DNA of 64,000 nucleotides from Streptomyces roseoviridis (GTDB lineage: Bacteria; Actinomycetota; Actinomycetes; Streptomycetales; Streptomycetaceae): contig NZ_BAAAWU010000001.1 in NCBI RefSeq assembly GCF_039535235.1, positions 1,426,001 through 1,490,000 on the forward strand, in the 5' to 3' direction. The notes under the pieces were generated by a model. It had not been told where the DNA came from, ran no database searches, and worked only from the letters and a program-made list of their open reading frames with translations. Position 1 is the stretch's first letter. Every line of letters starts with the position of its first letter. The translations under genes and the position numbers were made by a program. This document shows positions 1 through 9,616 of this stretch, one piece after another.

Positions 1-26
1 AGGCCCGGTGTCGTACCTGAAGTCAC
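1..26 (-). CDS. Start of a leftward gene cut by the window edge (candidate OHCU decarboxylase)
   Basis: Only eight codons are in the window. A GTG at 26-24 is preceded by a GGAGG at 37-33 with 6-nt spacing and reads V-T-S-G-T-T-P-G before the edge. The short N-terminus and the position upstream of hyi/glxR/gcl suggest a purine-catabolism gene such as 2-oxo-4-hydroxy-4-carboxy-5-ureidoimidazoline decarboxylase, usually followed by uricase in Streptomyces. The product is a guess from context and eight residues. The start itself, with its ribosome site and the promoter at 75-104, is the better supported part. Confidence 0.4.
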
Positions 27-74
27 GGGAAGCCTCCGTGGCTGTTTTTCGCTGTGCGTCGGACGGGCTGCGGA

Positions 75-104
75 TAGCTAACGCCCTCCGCAACACGACG
101 TCAA
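75..104 (-). promoter_or_regulatory. Promoter of the left-edge gene
   Basis: Read on the minus strand, a -35 TTGACG (104-99) is followed after 18 nt by TAGCTA (80-75). The -35 overlaps the palindrome at 101-115. The -35 has the same sequence and the same placement relative to the palindrome as in the catalase promoter. Confidence 0.5.
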
Positions 105-115
105 CACTTTGTTGA
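101..115. promoter_or_regulatory. Palindromic operator TCAACA-N3-TGTTGA, copy 1
   Basis: A perfect 6-3-6 inverted repeat, TCAACA-CTT-TGTTGA, overlaps the -35 of the left-edge gene. Read on the minus strand it matches the site before the catalase gene over about 20 bp, including the flanking TTT and GACGT. A repressor dimer site is likely. The cognate regulator is unknown; the HTH protein encoded at 182-568 is one candidate. Confidence 0.65.
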
Positions 116-181
116 AAAGTCGGCCACACAAAAGCCGTCGTCCCGACATCTGGACGACGGCTTCCGGTGCGGATTGATCAA

Positions 182-568
182 CTAGCTGTCCTTCGGGGCT
201 TTTTCCCTGTTCAGGGCGGTCTCCCGGTTCAGGTAGTTGTACACGGTGAAGCGGCTGACACCCAGGGCGCCGGCCACCGTCTCGACCCCGTGGCGGACCG
301 AGAAGGCACCGCGTGCCTCCAGGATCCGGACCACCTCCTGCTTGCTCTTGCGGTCGAGCTCGGCGAGCGGCATCCCGTGCCGCCGTTCCATGGCGGCCAG
401 AATGTGGTCGAGGGATTCGGACAGCTGCGGCAGCCGTACCGCGAGCACGTCCTCGCCCTCCCAGGCGAGGACGACGTCGTCCGCCTCGGCCTGCTCGGGG
501 CCGAGCAGCTCGGCGCCCATCGCGTCGACCAGCGGCTTCACCGCGGTGACCAGGGGATGCTCGGTCAC
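182..568 (-). CDS. HTH transcriptional regulator with DauR-like C-terminal HTH
   Basis: A 128-residue protein with a short N-terminal region and a C-terminal helix-turn-helix at about residues 88-115, reading VETVAGALGVSRFTVYNYLN. This is the HTH found in DauR/YheO-type regulators, but the PAS-like YheO sensor domain is replaced by a shorter alpha-helical segment. Its ATG overlaps the stop of the upstream gene (565-843) by 4 bp, so the two are translationally coupled. It sits beside purine and glyoxylate catabolic genes and may regulate them. No ligand can be deduced. Confidence 0.7.
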   Translation of the reverse strand: MTEHPLVTAVKPLVDAMGAELLGPEQAEADDVVLAWEGEDVLAVRLPQLSESLDHILAAMERRHGMPLAELDRKSKQEVVRILEARGAFSVRHGVETVAGALGVSRFTVYNYLNRETALNREKAPKDS

Positions 569-843
569 TTCTCCCCCTCGTCGATCGCGTCGCCGCCACC
601 GTCACCGAGCACGTTGACCTGGAGCGAGACGCGGGTGGCGCCGGCCGCCAGGGACTTCCGCAGCAGGGCGTCCACCGCGGTGAGCACCTCGTCGGCGCGC
701 CCTTCCGCCGTGTTCCCGAAGGGCCCGACGTCGACCGCGTCCAGCTGGGCCGACTGGATGACCTCACGCGCCACGACCGCGTGCGCCGGGGCCTCGTCGA
801 GGTCGAACGGCTCGGTCGTGAACTCCACTCTCAAACGCACCAT
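565..843 (-). CDS. Thiamine-binding-like protein (MTH1187/YkoF-type fold)
   Basis: A 92-residue protein with alternating beta-strand and helix pattern: an N-terminal strand MVRLRVEFTTEPF, then the region around residues 58-78 with VSLQVNVL. This resembles the small MTH1187/YkoF family (DUF77) annotated as thiamine-binding. It is first in a two-gene unit with the HTH gene, with which it overlaps by ATGA. A TAGCGT -10-like hexamer lies only 6 nt upstream of the ATG and no Shine-Dalgarno is seen, so the transcript may be leaderless. The neighbouring carboligase needs thiamine diphosphate, so a link to thiamine is attractive but unproven. Confidence 0.5.
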   Translation of the reverse strand: MVRLRVEFTTEPFDLDEAPAHAVVAREVIQSAQLDAVDVGPFGNTAEGRADEVLTAVDALLRKSLAAGATRVSLQVNVLGDGGGDAIDEGEK

Positions 844-900
844 GCCCCCACGCTACGGGCCCTTCGGCGGCCGCGGGAGCCCCGGACCTGCGGGGACCTC

Positions 901-930
901 TTGACAAGAGCGGCGCTCCGCTTGCAACAT
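901..930 (+). promoter_or_regulatory. hyi-glxR promoter
   Basis: A perfect -35 TTGACA (901-906) is followed after 18 nt by CAACAT (925-930). The predicted start of transcription falls inside the tandem operators that follow. Confidence 0.6.
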
Positions 931-965
931 TCCGTCAGACAGAAAGTTACTTCCGCAATACGGAA
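930..965. promoter_or_regulatory. Tandem operators TTCCG-N5-CGGAA upstream of hyi
   Basis: Two 15-bp inverted repeats lie 21 bp apart: TTCCG-TCAGA-CAGAA (930-944, one mismatch) and TTCCG-CAATA-CGGAA (951-965, perfect). They cover the region from the -10 to the ribosome site. A matching pair with identical spacing precedes gcl. An IclR-family repressor such as AllR, known to control allantoin and glyoxylate genes in Streptomyces, is the likely reader; the regulator is not in this window. Confidence 0.7.
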
Positions 966-981
966 GGAGCGCCGACCCCTC

Positions 982-1815
982 ATGGGATACACGGACCAGC
1001 GCTTCGATGTGAACCTGTCGATCCTCTTCACGGAACTCCCGCTCCTGGAGCGCCCCGCGGCCGCCGCCGCGGCGGGCTTCACCGCGGTCGAGCTGTGGTG
1101 GCCCTGGATCGACACCGCCACCCCCGACCAGAGCGAGCTCGACGCCCTCAAGAAGGCTCTGGAGGACGCCGGCACCCAGCTGGTGGGCCTGAACTTCTAC
1201 GCCGGACAGCTCCCCGGCCCGGACCGCGGCGCGGTCTCGGTGCCCGGTGAGGAGTCGGACCGCTTCCGGGCCAACATCGACGTCGCCGCGGACTTCGCCG
1301 CCTCGGTGGGCTGCAAGGCGCTCAACGCGCTCTACGGCAACCGCGTCGAGGGCGTGGACCCGGCCGTCCAGGACGAGCTCGCCCTGGAGAACCTGGTGCT
1401 CGCGGCCCGCGCCGCCGACCGGGTCGGCGCGATCCTCCTGATCGAGACCCTCAACAAGCCGGAGTCGCCGCTCTACCCGCTGGTGAGCGCCCCCTCCGCG
1501 ATCGAGATCGTCGACAAGGTCAACGCGGCCACCGGACTCGGCAACGCCAAGTTCCTGCTCGACATCTACCACCTGTCGATGAACGGCGAGAACGTCAGCG
1601 AGGTCATCGCGGCGTACGCCGACCGGACCGGCCACGTCCAGATCGCCGACATGCCGGGTCGCGGCGCGCCGGGCACCGGCGAGCTCCCGCTCGAGCAGCT
1701 GCTCGACGAGCTGAAGAAGGCCGGTTACGACGGCTGGGTCGGCCTGGAGTACAAGGCCGCCGACGCCGCCGCCTCCTTCGGATGGTTGCCGGAAGAGGCC
1801 CGCGCGGCCAAGTAA
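982..1815 (+). CDS. hyi: Hydroxypyruvate isomerase
   Basis: A 277-residue TIM-barrel sugar isomerase (AP endonuclease family 2). It interconverts hydroxypyruvate and tartronate semialdehyde in the glyoxylate branch fed by allantoin. Typical family segments are the N-terminal NLSILFTELP, the strand-end LLIETLNKPESP (about residue 152) and the C-terminal GYDGWVGLEYKA carrying a metal-binding Glu. The ATG at 982 follows AAGGAG at 964-969; longer upstream reading is rejected because it runs through the promoter. glxR follows after 66 nt. The promoter carries paired TTCCG-type operators. Confidence 0.93.
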   Translation: MGYTDQRFDVNLSILFTELPLLERPAAAAAAGFTAVELWWPWIDTATPDQSELDALKKALEDAGTQLVGLNFYAGQLPGPDRGAVSVPGEESDRFRANIDVAADFAASVGCKALNALYGNRVEGVDPAVQDELALENLVLAARAADRVGAILLIETLNKPESPLYPLVSAPSAIEIVDKVNAATGLGNAKFLLDIYHLSMNGENVSEVIAAYADRTGHVQIADMPGRGAPGTGELPLEQLLDELKKAGYDGWVGLEYKAADAAASFGWLPEEARAAK

Positions 1816-1881
1816 GTCCAGGCGTTCCGCCAGGCGACCCCCGACCTTTTCGTACGAAGCTTCAGAGAAGGACCCTCCCCA

Positions 1882-2772
1882 ATGAGCAACCTCCCCAGCA
1901 TCGCGTGGATCGGACTCGGCATCATGGGCTCGCCCATGTCCGAGAACCTGATCAAGGCCGGCTACTCGGTCACCGGTTACACCCTGGAGCAGGACAAGCT
2001 GGACCGGCTGGCGAAGGCCGGCGGCACCGCGGCCGGCTCGATCGCCGAGGCCGTCAAGGACGCCGACGTGATCATCACGATGGTGCCCGCCTCCCCGCAG
2101 GTCGAGGCGATCGCCTACGGCCCCGAGGGCATCCTGGAGAACGCCAGGTCGGGCGCCCTGATCATCGACATGTCGTCGATCACCCCGCAGACCTCCGTGG
2201 ACCTCGCGAAGAACGCCGCCGAGAAGGGCCTGCGCGTCCTGGACGCCCCGGTCTCCGGCGGCGAGGCCGGCGCCATCGAGGCCGTGCTGTCGATCATGGT
2301 GGGTGGCGAGAAGGCCGACTTCGACGCGGCCCTGCCGATCCTCGAGGCCCTCGGCAAGACCATCGTCCTGTGCGGCCCGCACGGCTCCGGCCAGACGGTG
2401 AAGGCGGCCAACCAGCTCATCGTCGCCGTCAACATCCAGGCGTGCGCCGAGGCCGTGGTCTTCCTGGAGAAGTCCGGCGTGGACCTGAACGCCGCCCTCG
2501 ACGTCCTCAACGGCGGTCTGGCCGGCTCCACGGTCCTGACCCGCAAGAAGGACAACTTCCTGAACCGGGACTTCAAGCCCGGCTTCCGGATCGACCTGCA
2601 CCACAAGGACATGGGCATCGTCACCGACGCCGCCCGCAACGTCGGCGCGGCCCTCCCGGTCGGCGCCGTGGTCGCCCAGCTCGTCGCCTCCCTGCGCGCC
2701 CAGGGCGACGGCGGCCTGGACCACTCGGCCCTGCTGCGCGCCGTCGAGCGCCTCTCCGGCCAGCAGGTCTGA
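1882..2772 (+). CDS. glxR: 2-hydroxy-3-oxopropionate (tartronate semialdehyde) reductase
   Basis: A 296-residue member of the beta-hydroxyacid dehydrogenase family that reduces tartronate semialdehyde to D-glycerate with NAD(P)H. The N-terminal Rossmann motif GLGIMGSPM is at residues 12-20. The substrate-binding segment DAPVSGGEAGA is near residue 121, and the catalytic Lys lies in GSGQTVKAANQ near residue 173. Length and motif order match GarR/GlxR. It lies 66 nt downstream of hyi and completes, with gcl, the conversion of two glyoxylates to glycerate. Confidence 0.93.
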   Translation: MSNLPSIAWIGLGIMGSPMSENLIKAGYSVTGYTLEQDKLDRLAKAGGTAAGSIAEAVKDADVIITMVPASPQVEAIAYGPEGILENARSGALIIDMSSITPQTSVDLAKNAAEKGLRVLDAPVSGGEAGAIEAVLSIMVGGEKADFDAALPILEALGKTIVLCGPHGSGQTVKAANQLIVAVNIQACAEAVVFLEKSGVDLNAALDVLNGGLAGSTVLTRKKDNFLNRDFKPGFRIDLHHKDMGIVTDAARNVGAALPVGAVVAQLVASLRAQGDGGLDHSALLRAVERLSGQQV

Positions 2773-2881
2773 CCCTCCCCCCGTCCGTGACGGGGGCCCA
2801 GATTTCCGGGCGGCGGCGGCGCTGACAACCTGTCCTGTCGCGCCCAGGCGTCGCCGCCGCCCGGAACACCAGACTTCATTT

Positions 2882-2922
2882 TCAACAAACTGTTGACGTT
2901 GTTCGCGGCGCGTCCCTACGCT
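2882..2922 (+). promoter_or_regulatory. Catalase promoter with overlapping palindromic operator, copy 2
   Basis: A perfect palindrome TCAACA-AAC-TGTTGA (2882-2896) overlaps the -35 TTGACG (2893-2898). The -10 TACGCT (2917-2922) follows after 18 nt. The operator matches the one at 101-115, which has the same relation to the -35. Binding there should block RNA polymerase, so catalase and the left-edge gene probably share one repressor. Confidence 0.7.
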
Positions 2923-2983
2923 CCAGAGCACTCACCCGCAGTCAGCAGTGCAGCTCTCCCGTACGGAAGGTCGACCCGACAAG

Positions 2984-4441
2984 ATGGTCCAGCGAGTGCT
3001 TACGACCGAGTCCGGCGCGCCCGTCGCCGACAACCAGAACTCCGCCACCGCCGGCGTCGGTGGCCCGATCCTGCTCCAGGACCAGCACCTGCTGGAGAAG
3101 CTCGCGCGCTTCAACCGCGAGCGCATCCCGGAGCGCGTGGTGCACGCCCGTGGTTCCGGTGCGTACGGCTTCTTCGAGGTGACCGACGACGTCACGGCCT
3201 ACACCAAGGCCGCCTTCCTCTCCGAGGTCGGCAAGAAGACCGAGCTGTTCCTGCGCTTCTCCACCGTGGCCGACTCGCTCGGCGGCGCGGACGCGGTCCG
3301 CGACCCGCGCGGCTTCGCGGTGAAGTTCTACACCGAGGAGGGCAACTACGACCTCGTCGGCAACAACACCCCGGTGTTCTTCATCAAGGACCCGATCAAG
3401 TTCCCCGACTTCATCCACTCCCAGAAGCGCGACCCGTTCACGGGCAAGCAGGAGCCGGACAACGTCTGGGACTTCTGGGCGCACTCCCCCGAGGCGACGC
3501 ACCAGGTGACCTGGCTGATGGGCGACCGCGGCATCCCCGCCTCGTACCGTCACATGAACGGCTACGGCTCGCACACCTACCAGTGGACCAACGAGGCGGG
3601 CGAGGCCTTCTTCGTCAAGTACCACTTCAAGACGAACCAGGGCATCCGCTGCCTCTCCGCCGAGCAGGCCGCCGAGGTCGTCGGCAAGGACGCCAACTCG
3701 CACCAGACCGACCTGCTCCAGTCCATCGAGCGCGGCGTGAACCCGTCCTGGACCCTCTACGTCCAGATCATGCCCGCCGCCGAGGCCGCGGACTACCGCT
3801 TCAACCCCTTCGACCTCACCAAGGTGTGGCCGCACGCGGACTACCCGCTGCAGCGCGTCGGCCGGCTGGTCCTCGACCGCAACCCGGACAACGTCTTCGC
3901 CGAGGTCGAGCAGGCCGCCTTCTCCCCGAACAACTTCGTCCCGGGCATCGGCCCCTCGCCGGACAAGATGCTCCAGGGCCGCCTCTTCGCCTACGCGGAC
4001 GCCCACCGCTACCGCCTCGGCGTCAACCACACCCAGCTGCCGGTCAACGCCCCCAAGGCGACCGTGGCCGACAACTACGGCCGGGACGGCTTCATGGCCA
4101 CCCGCAACGGCTCGCGCCACGACAAGAACTACGAGCCCAACTCGTACTCCGGTCCGCGCCAGACCGACGTCCCGCTGTCCGCGCCGCTCGCCATCCACGG
4201 CTGGACCGGCACCCACGCGGCCCCGCAGCACACCAAGGACGACGACTTCTTCCAGGCCGGTGAGCTCTACCGCCTGATGTCCGAGGACGAGAAGGCCCGC
4301 CTGGTCGCCAACATCGCCGGCGGCCTGTCGCAGGTCTCCCGCGAGGACATCATCGAGAAGAACATCGCCCACTTCGCCGCCGCCGACCCCGAGTACGGCC
4401 GGCGCGTCGAGGAGGCCGTCCGCGCCCTGCGCGAGGACTGA
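2984..4441 (+). CDS. katA: Monofunctional heme catalase
   Basis: A 485-residue small-subunit catalase that disproportionates hydrogen peroxide in the cytoplasm. Visible motifs are the catalytic His in [11 protein letters not shown] (residue 54), the distal Asn in [10 protein letters not shown] (about residue 127), and the heme-ligand Tyr in [14 protein letters not shown] (about residue 337). Length is standard for clade 3 catalases. The start is set at the ATG giving [11 protein letters not shown], the usual Streptomyces N-terminus. It has its own promoter with a TCAACA-type operator, and the strong hairpin at 4458-4493 ends the unit. Placement beside purine catabolism fits removal of peroxide made by uricase. 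Confidence 0.95.
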   Translation: MVQRVLTTESGAPVADNQNSATAGVGGPILLQDQHLLEKLARFNRERIPERVVHARGSGAYGFFEVTDDVTAYTKAAFLSEVGKKTELFLRFSTVADSLGGADAVRDPRGFAVKFYTEEGNYDLVGNNTPVFFIKDPIKFPDFIHSQKRDPFTGKQEPDNVWDFWAHSPEATHQVTWLMGDRGIPASYRHMNGYGSHTYQWTNEAGEAFFVKYHFKTNQGIRCLSAEQAAEVVGKDANSHQTDLLQSIERGVNPSWTLYVQIMPAAEAADYRFNPFDLTKVWPHADYPLQRVGRLVLDRNPDNVFAEVEQAAFSPNNFVPGIGPSPDKMLQGRLFAYADAHRYRLGVNHTQLPVNAPKATVADNYGRDGFMATRNGSRHDKNYEPNSYSGPRQTDVPLSAPLAIHGWTGTHAAPQHTKDDDFFQAGELYRLMSEDEKARLVANIAGGLSQVSREDIIEKNIAHFAAADPEYGRRVEEAVRALRED

Positions 4442-4457
4442 TCCTCCACCCCCGACT

Positions 4458-4493
4458 GCGTACGGCACCTGACGGGAGGTCAGTGCCGTACGC
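4458..4493 (+). terminator. Terminator hairpin after catalase
   Basis: Arms GCGTACGGCA-C-CTGAC (4458-4473) and GTCAGTGCCGTACGC (4479-4493) pair with a single bulged C around a 5-nt loop. It starts 16 nt past the catalase stop. Confidence 0.75.
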
Positions 4494-4592
4494 GGTCCGG
4501 ATCGCCGGCCCGGATGAGGGGTGGTCGGCGAACCGGACAGCGTGAGGACCGCGGTGGCGCCGAGCCAGTGCGGTGGTAAGGGCCCGCGAACT

Positions 4593-4680
4593 CCCCTTCT
4601 TGACCTGAAGGAAGGGGACGCTCACGGCGCCCGTCGGCACCACCGCGGTCCCAACGCCCCCTTCTCGCACAAGAAGGGGG
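4593..4680 (+). other. Two interchangeable hairpins in the catalase-HEAT spacer
   Basis: CCCCTTC (4593-4599) pairs with GAAGGGG (4611-4617). Further on, CCCCCTTCT (4657-4665) pairs perfectly with AGAAGGGGG (4672-4680) around a 6-nt loop. Because the arms are near-identical, the first 5' arm could also pair with the last 3' arm, giving a larger alternative fold. The 437-bp spacer 4442-4878 otherwise shows no gene. Confidence 0.5.
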
Positions 4681-4747
4681 CCCGTACTCCGCCCGGCGGC
4701 GCGAACGTCCTGTCGCGCCAGCCTCGCACCGTCGGGCGGGCATCACG

Positions 4748-4788
4748 AGAGCGCGGAACCAGGTTTACGGTCCCTGGTTCCGCGCTCT
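4748..4788 (+). terminator. Strong 16-bp hairpin
   Basis: AGAGCGCGGAACCAGG (4748-4763) pairs perfectly with the reverse complement at 4773-4788 around a 9-nt loop. It lies 91 nt before the start of the HEAT-repeat gene. It is probably a terminator or a strong 5' structure. No gene ending just before it is visible, so its role is open. Confidence 0.6.
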
Positions 4789-4878
4789 TCTGTCGTGTAC
4801 GTGTACGTGGACGTGTACGTATTGGGAGGGGCCGACCGGCTCCGACGAGAACGACAGCGCGGCGGAGGCGGTGGGGCG

Positions 4879-5397
4879 ATGACCCCTGAGGAGCAGGATC
4901 TGGTCATGGGCCTGGTGTTCGTACCGGGCAAGGGCCGGACGCGCACGCTGGACGAGGTGCTCGCCCACTTCGGCGAGACCGACGGTCGGGTCCTGGCGCT
5001 CCGGCTGCTCCTGGACGCCATGGAGCGCGAGGACGCCGACGACGTCGAGATGGCGTTGATCGTCAAGGCTTCCGCCGGCGCCCACGCCGAGGAGTTCCTG
5101 GAGCCGTTGACCGAGCTGTTCCCCGCCGAATGGCACAGGGGCCACGAGGGCGTCGTGTCGGCGCTGGGCAAGCTCCGCTCGCCCCGGACGGTGCCGACGC
5201 TGGCCCTGGCGAGCCGCTGGGTCCCCGAGCACCTGGACTGGGACGAGAACCGCGCCCTCGCCGTGAAGGCGATCTGGGCGCTCGGCGCCGTTCCCGGCCC
5301 GGAGGCGCGGGAAGTCCTCGAGGGCCTGCGCGACGACGAGAACGAGATCGTCCGCGAGAACGCGCTGAAGCAGCTCGCACGCCGCGGCGAGCTCTGA
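4879..5397 (+). CDS. HEAT-repeat protein
   Basis: A 172-residue helical protein with PBS-lyase/HEAT-type repeats at the C-terminus, where ALAVKAIWALG, EAREVLEGLRDDE and REN-ALKQLAR form paired helices. It is probably a protein-protein interaction scaffold in the cytoplasm. The ATG at 4879 follows GGAGG (4864-4868). An upstream in-frame start would add a low-complexity, repeat-encoded leader, so it is rejected. No operon partner is seen, and a bidirectional hairpin separates it from the convergent gcl. Confidence 0.65.
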   Translation: MTPEEQDLVMGLVFVPGKGRTRTLDEVLAHFGETDGRVLALRLLLDAMEREDADDVEMALIVKASAGAHAEEFLEPLTELFPAEWHRGHEGVVSALGKLRSPRTVPTLALASRWVPEHLDWDENRALAVKAIWALGAVPGPEAREVLEGLRDDENEIVRENALKQLARRGEL

Positions 5398-5407
5398 GCC
5401 GGGGCCG

Positions 5408-5500
5408 CCACCGGCACCGGCACTCGCACCGGCCACCGGCCACCGGCACTCGCACCGGCACTCGCACCGGCCACCGGCACTCGCACCGGCACCGGCACCA
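5408..5500. repeat. CCGGCAC / CCGGCACTCGCA tandem repeats
   Basis: Alternating copies of CACCGG, CCACCGG and CCGGCACTCGCA fill the gap just after the HEAT gene. It is a degenerate simple-sequence tract with no coding support. Confidence 0.8.
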
Positions 5501-5521
5501 CGTCGGCTCGGACGAACGGTG

Positions 5522-5557
5522 AGGCCCCCGCCCCGGTGCTCCTCGGGGCGGGGGCCT
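5522..5557. terminator. Bidirectional terminator between the HEAT gene and gcl
   Basis: AGGCCCCCGCCCCG (5522-5535) pairs perfectly over 14 bp with CGGGGCGGGGGCCT (5544-5557) around an 8-nt loop. It lies 32 nt past the end of gcl. Confidence 0.75.
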
Positions 5558-5589
5558 GGTCACGGCACCCGGGTCGTACGGGGGGAAGG

Positions 5590-7377
<1,788 letters not shown>

Positions 7378-7412
7378 GGGAGTGCTCCTGCTTCGGGGCC
7401 TTGACGGCTTGT

Positions 7413-7448
7413 TTCCATAATGCGGAAGTACTGTTCTGCTATACGGAA
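7413..7448. promoter_or_regulatory. Tandem operators upstream of gcl
   Basis: TTCCA-TAATG-CGGAA (7413-7427) and TTCTG-CTATA-CGGAA (7434-7448) are two 15-bp inverted repeats spaced 21 bp apart, the same spacing as the pair at hyi. They sit immediately downstream of the gcl -10 hexamer. Confidence 0.7.
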
Positions 7449-7450
7449 GC

Positions 7451-7480
7451 AATGTAGGTGGGGTGAGGGAGAGGCGTCAA
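7451..7480 (-). promoter_or_regulatory. gcl promoter
   Basis: On the minus strand a -35 TTGACG (7480-7475) is followed after 18 nt by -10 TACATT (7456-7451). The first operator begins 2 nt further on. The layout matches the hyi promoter. Confidence 0.6.
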
Positions 7481-7560
7481 GAGACGCTTTGGCCGAAGTC
7501 GCTCCCTCGCGCGCCCCGATTGGGGGACGATGGGGAGGCACGACGCAGAGGGGGTTCGGT

Positions 7561-8634
7561 GTGGGTGAGTCGGTACAGGTGCGCTGCCCGGAGTGCTTCC
7601 GCTCGCTGCGGTACGCGGCGCCCGCCTTCCCCTGTTCCTGCGGCACCCCGGTCGCGCCTCCGGTGATCGCGGGCGCCACCGCCGTCCCCGTCACCCACCG
7701 CAACTGGTCGGACGAATGGGTCACCGTCCACTGCCTCGCCTGCTCCCGCGCCTCGGACTGGCCCCACCCGGAGGTGGGCTGCCCCTGCGGAGCGGTGCTG
7801 CGCGTGCCGGTGCGGCAGACGGGCGGGACGGCGCACGAGGCAGCGCACGGGGCGGCCGGCGGATCCGGCGGCGGTACGGGGCCGGGACCCGGCCCCGCGT
7901 CCGACAGGGCTACGGGACCGGCCGGGCCGGAATCGGCCGGGGCGGGTCCCGCGGGAGCGGACACGGCCGTCGGATCCGGCTCCGCCGTGGAGCGGGACGA
8001 CCGGGAACCGGGCGGGTCCGGACCCCGGACGGACGGCCGCCCGGCGCACGCTCCGGACGGCCCGGAGAACGCCGGGAGCCGGAAGGGCCGGGAAGCCCCC
8101 GCGCCCACCGGTGGCGACGGGCACAGGGACGAGGAGGCGGCCACGGTCCCCGCGCCCGCGCCCGACGCGCTCTCCTCCTTCACGCGCCGGCACCCCTCGC
8201 CCGTGCCGCCGCCCCGCCCCACGGCCGCCCGCCCCGGGCCCGAAGCCGCCCGGACCCCGTTCCGGCCGGTCACGATCCGCACCACCCGGGACGCCGTCGC
8301 CGCGTCGGCCGGATATCTGCGGTGGCTGGGCTTCCGGGACGTCGTCCAGCCCGAGGAGCGGTCGGCCTCGGCCGTGGACCTGCGCGGGCCCGGACTGGTC
8401 GCACAGGTGGACCCCAGCACCCGGCCCACCGGGCTGCGGGCGGTGGAGTGCCTGTGGCTCAACGGCCTGAGCAGTGCGGCGGTGAGCGTCTGCTTCTCGC
8501 TCGCCGGCTACACCCACGAGGCCCACGAGCGCGCCGAGGGCCTCGGCATCCCGCTCTTCGTCCTCGACCTCACCGGCACCCCGCAGCCCGTCAACGCGCC
8601 CGCGCACGACCTCCTCGCCACCGGAGCGCCGTGA
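7561..8634 (+). CDS. Double zinc-ribbon protein with degenerate Mrr-like C-terminal domain
   Basis: A 357-residue protein of unknown role. Residues 9-27 (CPEC...CSC) and about 58-76 (CLAC...CPC) are two zinc-ribbon cysteine sets. A glycine/proline-rich linker spans about 90-230. The C-terminal 120 residues contain AGYLRWLGF, VDLRGPGLVAQVD, ECLWLNGL and AHERAEGLGIPLFVLDLTG. Their order resembles the Mrr restriction-endonuclease core, but the usual QxK/ExK catalytic pair reads QVD. The GTG at 7561 has AGAGGGGG upstream with 6-nt spacing. It is divergent from gcl and may bind or cleave DNA; this is weakly supported. Confidence 0.6.
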   Translation: MGESVQVRCPECFRSLRYAAPAFPCSCGTPVAPPVIAGATAVPVTHRNWSDEWVTVHCLACSRASDWPHPEVGCPCGAVLRVPVRQTGGTAHEAAHGAAGGSGGGTGPGPGPASDRATGPAGPESAGAGPAGADTAVGSGSAVERDDREPGGSGPRTDGRPAHAPDGPENAGSRKGREAPAPTGGDGHRDEEAATVPAPAPDALSSFTRRHPSPVPPPRPTAARPGPEAARTPFRPVTIRTTRDAVAASAGYLRWLGFRDVVQPEERSASAVDLRGPGLVAQVDPSTRPTGLRAVECLWLNGLSSAAVSVCFSLAGYTHEAHERAEGLGIPLFVLDLTGTPQPVNAPAHDLLATGAP

Positions 8635-8747
8635 CCGAGGCGGCAAGACCGGAGCGCGAGGACCGCGCCTCGCGCGCGGTCGGCGGAAGAATTCGGCCAA
8701 TCGGCACGTGACGACCGCCCCTCCCCCGGGCACAACACCTTCGGGGG

Positions 8748-9542
8748 GTGAACACCATGACGATGGGGATGTGGTGGTTCCTGGGGGTGGCGTTCGGTCA
8801 ACTGGCCCTGGCGGGGCTGCTGTTGCATACCCGCAGTCAGGAAGGGCCCGAGCCGCCGCCGGAGGCGCTCGCGCTGCTGCGGGGCGGCCCGCGGGCGGCC
8901 GTCACCGTGGCCGTGGTCGCGCTGCACCAGCGCGGTGCCGTGGCGGCGGGCCGCCGGGGCACGATTCGCGCCAACGGCGGGGCCGGCCGGACCCGTGACC
9001 CGCTCCAGCTCGGCGTGCACCGCTCGCTCCAGCGGGCCCTGGCGCTGCGGGTCCTGGCCTCCCGGCCCAAGGCCCGCCAGGCCCTCGCCGCGCTGGCCGC
9101 GGAGCTCGGCAGCCGCGGTCTGCTGCGCCCGCCGGGGCGGCTCCTGGCGGCCCGGGTGCTCCTGCTGTGCGTGCCCGTCACGGTCGGCACGGGTCTGTGG
9201 ACCACCGGCGCGTCGGGCACGGCACTCGCCTCCGGCGCCGTGCCGGTGATCGTCGCCGCGGCCCTGCTGTGCGTCCCGCCCACCACCCGCGCGGCCCACC
9301 GCCTCCTCGCGGACCTCCGCGCCCGCCACCCGCTGCCCGCCCACCGGCGCGCGGTGAGCGACGGCCGGGAGGTGCTGCTGTACGTCGCGCTGTACGGCGA
9401 CCCGGCCCTGTCCCTCTTCCTGCCGCACTTCTCCCGCGACGGCGGCCTCCTCGGCCACCGCCGCACCCCCGACGACGGCTTCGCCGCCGGCCGCGGCTGG
9501 ACCCCGGACGGCCCGGCCTGCCCGGGCGGCATGCCGGAGTGA
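8748..9542 (+). CDS. TIGR04222-type membrane protein
   Basis: A 264-residue protein with one N-terminal membrane helix (about 5-25) and two central hydrophobic helices (about 146-185). Between them is a polar region with ALALLRGGPRAAVTVAVVALHQRGAV, the signature of TIGR04222-domain proteins. The function of the family is not established. The GTG at 8748 and the ATG at 8757 are both usable; the G-rich stretch 8743-8747 is too close to the GTG to be a normal ribosome site for it. Confidence 0.65.
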   Translation: MNTMTMGMWWFLGVAFGQLALAGLLLHTRSQEGPEPPPEALALLRGGPRAAVTVAVVALHQRGAVAAGRRGTIRANGGAGRTRDPLQLGVHRSLQRALALRVLASRPKARQALAALAAELGSRGLLRPPGRLLAARVLLLCVPVTVGTGLWTTGASGTALASGAVPVIVAAALLCVPPTTRAAHRLLADLRARHPLPAHRRAVSDGREVLLYVALYGDPALSLFLPHFSRDGGLLGHRRTPDDGFAAGRGWTPDGPACPGGMPE

Positions 9543-9616
9543 CCCGCGGACCGGGCGGGAGCGGCGCGGCCCGCCGGCCGGCCGGCCCGCCGGCCGGCCG
9601 GGCCGCCGGCCTCTTC

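Noticed and set aside
781..981. Upstream extension of hyi by 67 residues
   Set aside because: The extension crosses the promoter and tandem operators and the divergent gene; the ATG at 982 gives the family's normal N-terminus.
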